This document shows, piece by piece, positions 61,139-64,000 of a stretch of 64,000 nt of DNA (position 1 is the first letter of the stretch; every line of letters begins with the position of its first letter). Source of the stretch: Bacteroidota bacterium (GTDB lineage Bacteria > Bacteroidota > Bacteroidia > M30B66). The notes beneath the pieces were generated by a model. That model was not told the origin of the DNA, searched no databases, and saw nothing but the letters and a program-made list of their open reading frames with translations. The stretch is from assembly GCA_027490225.1 (NCBI GenBank), contig JAIXYK010000004.1:1-64000 (forward strand). Reading direction: 5' to 3'. Both the position numbers and the translations under genes were made by a program.

Positions 61139-61837
61139 TTACCATTCAATTGTAGTAAAAATTAGGTAAGCTCCGAAAACAATAATTACGACACCAGATA
61201 ATTTCTGAATTAAACTAAGCGCTTTGGGATTTAGAAACCTTTTTAAACCCACAGCAAGGTATATTTTTGCTAAGTCAATCCCAAAGTAGGTAATTAAAGT
61301 GGCTAAGAAATAGGATATTACCAAAGATTGCTTGTTTTCAAAAGTAGCAAAAGCTCCAGCAGCTGCTGTAAACCATATTATTAATACAGAAGGATTTAGA
61401 AAATTTACAAAAAACCCTTTTGAAATGAGGCCTAAGCTGCGTAAACCTCCGGTAGCCTTGATTCCGCTTGCTTTTAATGGTTTGTCAATGTTATCAAGTA
61501 CATCATCAATATTATGTACAATTTCCGGCTCTTTTGGTTCTTCCGACACGCTTCCTTTTTTAAAATTAAAAAATGGAATTATCCCGAAAATAATTAAAAT
61601 TCCTCCTCCAATTAATGCTATTAAATCTTTATACATTTCATTATTTAGTACAATGGAGGCCCCAAAAAATGCAATAATGATGTAGAATATATCGCTCAGA
61701 AATACTCCAGTGTCAAATAATAAAGCTTCTTTAATTCCTTTCTTGATACTGGTAGAAAGTAACATAAAAAACACTGGACCAAACGACATACTTAACCAAA
61801 GTCCTGTCAGAAAACCTGTCCAAAGTGCTCCCTTCAT
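61139..61837 (-). CDS. LysE family exporter
   Basis: This 232-residue protein has six transmembrane helices of the LysE/RhtB type. The family start is GALWTGFLTGLWLSMSFGPVFFMLLSTSIKKG, and the FFVNFLNPSVLIIWFTAAAGAF motif is present. A cytoplasmic loop (residues about 95-135) is unusually long and acidic. Such proteins export amino acids or related amines. Its ATG overlaps the stop of the GH3 gene (ATGA), so both proteins are made from one transcript. Confidence 0.93.
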   Translation of the reverse strand: MKGALWTGFLTGLWLSMSFGPVFFMLLSTSIKKGIKEALLFDTGVFLSDIFYIIIAFFGASIVLNNEMYKDLIALIGGGILIIFGIIPFFNFKKGSVSEEPKEPEIVHNIDDVLDNIDKPLKASGIKATGGLRSLGLISKGFFVNFLNPSVLIIWFTAAAGAFATFENKQSLVISYFLATLITYFGIDLAKIYLAVGLKRFLNPKALSLIQKLSGVVIIVFGAYLIFTTIEW

Positions 61838-63381
61838 TCAATATTATTATTAGAATTTTGCGCAATATAAGCTTCCCAATCTGCTAATTGCTCTTTTTTC
61901 AAAACTCGGGGAAATTTATTCTGCCCACCTTCTTTTCCTTTACTTCTCATCCAATCGTAAAACATCGAAACTGGTAAAACTTGTAATTCCATTTCTTTGA
62001 GTGCCGATCTTCGTTCAACTTTATAATCGTCGTTTACAGACTTAATATACTCATCTAATTTCAATCTAAAATCTTCAGCAACTACTTTATCGTCTGTTCC
62101 AATAAACCATTTATGCTTAAATATTTTATCATCAATTTCTCCTGCCACACAAAATTCAGGAACTTCAACTTTCAAATCGTTTGCAGCGCTTAATATTCCA
62201 TGATTCATATTATCTACACTCATGTGTTCACCACAAATACTTAAATAATGTTTAGTCCTGCCGGTTATTGTTATTTCACTATTAGATTTATTCAAAAACC
62301 TAATTGTATCACCAATCATATATCTCCAAGCGCCAGCGCATGTGGAAAGTATAATTGCATAATCAACACCTTCTTTTACTTCATTTATTGAAAGTACTTC
62401 AGGACTTTTTACTAATGATCCATCAAAATTAAAATTTGACTCATTAAAAGGAATAAACTCCAGAAAAATACCATTGTTAAGCACCAATTCCATTCCCTGC
62501 ATTTCTTTTTTGCTTTGTAAAGCAATAAATCCTTCTGATGCAAGATAGGTTTCAATGTAATCTATTGGTTTAGATAATAGCTTTTCAAAACCTTTCTTGT
62601 AAGGTTCAAAGAATACTCCTCCATGCACATAAATACTTAAATTTGGCCAGATATCATGAATGGTGTTTAGTTTGTAATGATTAATCACCCTTTCCATCAC
62701 AATTTGCACCCAAGCAGGTACACCTACAATAATTCCAATGTCCCAATCTTTGGCTGAACGGACAATCTCTTCTAATTTCGCTTCCCAATCTCGTTCACGC
62801 GCAATTTTTTTACCCGGTTTATAATGCGCTTGGAACCAAAAAGGTACCTGAGCAGCGTTAATTCCACTTAAATCTCCTTCGTAATAACTACTTTTTTTCT
62901 GAAGATCAGTTGAACCACCAATCATTAAGATTCCTTTTTCAAAAACCTCTGGCTCAAGATTATAATCGGCCAAAGATAGAATCTGCCTTACACTGGTTCT
63001 CCTGATACTTCTTATCATAGACAGTGTAACAGGAATCTTTTTACTTGGTGCTCCAGAGGTTCCCGAACTAAGTGCAAAATATTTTACTTTTCCCGGCCAT
63101 GCAACATCTTCTTCTCCTTGCAAGGAGCGATGCCACCACTGGTCATGTATGGAATCATAATCGAAAATAGGCACACGTTTTTTGAACTCTTTCTGAGGAT
63201 CACTTGAATTTAAAATTTCTTCAAATCCATAATGAATTCCAAATGCAGTATCTTGAGCTTTCTTGAGTAATTTTAATAACGTTTTTAATTGCTTCTTTTC
63301 TGGTTTTTGGCTTCTCCTAACAATTTTTAATCGTGTTTGAATGTCCAAAGCCTTCTTAATTGCTTTTCCAATTAAAGTCAT
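61834..63381 (-). CDS. GH3 (auxin-responsive promoter) family acyl-amide synthetase
   Basis: This 515-residue protein has all three ATP/AMP-binding motifs of the GH3 family: YFALSSGTSGAPSKK (SSGTSG at 105-110), YLASEGFIALQ, and YMIGDTIRFL with the following GRTKHYLSICGEHM. A C-terminal alpha/beta cap is present. Plant GH3 enzymes adenylate acyl acids (jasmonate, IAA, benzoates) and join them to amino acids. Bacterial members are little studied. Here the gene is translationally coupled to a LysE-type amino-acid exporter. Confidence 0.93.
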   Translation of the reverse strand: MTLIGKAIKKALDIQTRLKIVRRSQKPEKKQLKTLLKLLKKAQDTAFGIHYGFEEILNSSDPQKEFKKRVPIFDYDSIHDQWWHRSLQGEEDVAWPGKVKYFALSSGTSGAPSKKIPVTLSMIRSIRRTSVRQILSLADYNLEPEVFEKGILMIGGSTDLQKKSSYYEGDLSGINAAQVPFWFQAHYKPGKKIARERDWEAKLEEIVRSAKDWDIGIIVGVPAWVQIVMERVINHYKLNTIHDIWPNLSIYVHGGVFFEPYKKGFEKLLSKPIDYIETYLASEGFIALQSKKEMQGMELVLNNGIFLEFIPFNESNFNFDGSLVKSPEVLSINEVKEGVDYAIILSTCAGAWRYMIGDTIRFLNKSNSEITITGRTKHYLSICGEHMSVDNMNHGILSAANDLKVEVPEFCVAGEIDDKIFKHKWFIGTDDKVVAEDFRLKLDEYIKSVNDDYKVERRSALKEMELQVLPVSMFYDWMRSKGKEGGQNKFPRVLKKEQLADWEAYIAQNSNNNIE

Positions 63382-63394
63382 TTTATAAAAATTC

Positions 63395-64000
63395 TTATGC
63401 CATGCGTAAATTGATAATCTCTTTTTCTGTTAATAATCGGTAATTTCCTCTTGGCAGATCTTTTTTTGTTAATCCTGCAAAGAAGGTACGATCTAATTTC
63501 ACCACTTCATACCCTAGGTGTTCGAAGATTCTTCTAACAATTCTATTTTTCCCCGAATGAAGCGCAATTCCAATTTCAGTTTTATCTGCACCTTCACCCA
63601 CATAAGCAATCTCATCTACTTCTGTTAAACCATCTTCAAGCGTAATACCTTCAGTAATTTTCTTTAAATCAACTGCTTTTAAATTTTTATCGAGCGAAAC
63701 ATGATAAATCTTCTTTACCTGATGACTTGGATGGGTTAACTTTTTTGCCAATTCCCCATCATTTGTCATTAGCAATAATCCTGTAGTTGCCCTATCTAAC
63801 CTTCCAACTGGATACAATCTTTCTTTACAAGCATTTTTAACCAATTCCATCACTGTTTTTCTGCCTTCAGGATCATTACTTGTTGTGATATAATCTTTTG
63901 GCTTATTCAATAAAACGTAGCGTTTAACTTCTTTGCTTAAAGTTTCACCTCCATATTGAATTTTATCCATTGGACTAATTCGGAAACCCAATTCAGAAAC
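63395..64000 (-). CDS. 23S rRNA pseudouridine synthase, RluB/RluE-type (5' end outside window)
   Basis: The open frame continues upstream of 64000, so the N-terminus is missing; VSELGF precedes RISPMDKIQYGG, which is the end of an S4 domain. The catalytic domain has LLNKPKDYITT, the GRLDRATTGLLLMTND motif with the catalytic Asp, and GKNRIVRRIFEHLG. RluB/RluF-type enzymes isomerise a uridine in 23S rRNA. It ends 14 bp upstream of the GH3 gene start in the same direction. Bacteroidota members usually carry a long basic N-terminal extension, which cannot be seen here. Confidence 0.93.
   Translation of the reverse strand, partial: VSELGFRISPMDKIQYGGETLSKEVKRYVLLNKPKDYITTSNDPEGRKTVMELVKNACKERLYPVGRLDRATTGLLLMTNDGELAKKLTHPSHQVKKIYHVSLDKNLKAVDLKKITEGITLEDGLTEVDEIAYVGEGADKTEIGIALHSGKNRIVRRIFEHLGYEVVKLDRTFFAGLTKKDLPRGNYRLLTEKEIINLRMA

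Overview
The window looks like chromosomal DNA from a member of the Bacteroidota. It is AT-rich (by eye mostly 30-40% GC). At least 17 sites fit the Bacteroidota -7 promoter element TAnnTTTG, signal peptides end in S-x-A-Q, and marker families of the phylum are present (DUF6089/PorG-like barrels, DUF4468, DUF4293, DUF4199, a Rho with a large N/Q-rich insertion, a type 9 secretion C-terminal signal). I cannot assign a genus. I see no rRNA, tRNA, CRISPR array, integrase, transposase or phage gene.

Layout. 1-9.6 kb is accessory-like. It holds a truncated giant surface protein (von Willebrand A domain, DUF11-like module, eight 27-residue repeats running off the left edge), a secreted hypothetical protein, a GH92 mannosidase and a YwqK/MORN-repeat protein with a C-terminal zinc-ribbon-like tail. 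Parts of this stretch are clearly richer in GC than the rest. 9.7-19.9 kb is mostly minus-strand housekeeping: DUF502, YjbR, Lrp/AsnC, HemW, an 'asparagine synthetase B'-labelled secreted protein, DnaB, a DUF4468 protein, GlgC, GlgA and a T9SS-exported LamG protein. 20.0-22.2 kb is a compact plus-strand operon with a Cys-rich small exported protein, an MbnP-like lipoprotein and a CDVC outer-membrane barrel, probably for copper or another metal. 22.2-28 kb holds the NAD(P)HX repair enzyme, a K+ channel, an uncharacterised but widespread cytosolic protein, a DEAD-box helicase and a DUF427 protein.

28-37 kb is an envelope-biogenesis cluster on the minus strand: CBS protein, NAD kinase, two PorG-like barrels, UppS, BamA, two Skp/OmpH chaperones and MurI. 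UppS and MurI feed peptidoglycan synthesis, BamA and Skp assemble outer-membrane proteins, and PorG-like proteins are linked to type 9 secretion. Divergent from it are pdxJ and an alpha/beta hydrolase. 39-43 kb carries poorly characterised secreted or membrane proteins. 43.4-52.3 kb has rho, a Wzx/Wzz/Wzy-type polysaccharide export set, a SpoIIE phosphatase and an LpxD-like acyltransferase. 52.6-64 kb has a membrane J-domain protein, LptD, an amidase, an MCE protein, a two-gene Fe-S oxidoreductase (possibly a split EtfD/HdrBCD-type quinone reductase), a conserved small protein, a LysE exporter coupled to a GH3-type acyl-amide synthetase, and a truncated RluB-type pseudouridine synthase.

Non-coding structure is rich. 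Five related GC-rich elements of about 70-80 bp sit only between genes. REP-like hairpins fill two gaps, and there is one three-copy AT-rich tandem repeat. Promoter elements sit so close to several start codons that near-leaderless transcripts are likely, and they settle many start choices. The best candidates for undescribed biology are the MbnP operon without MbnH, the GH3-LysE pair, the split Fe-S oxidoreductase and the MORN/zinc-ribbon protein.
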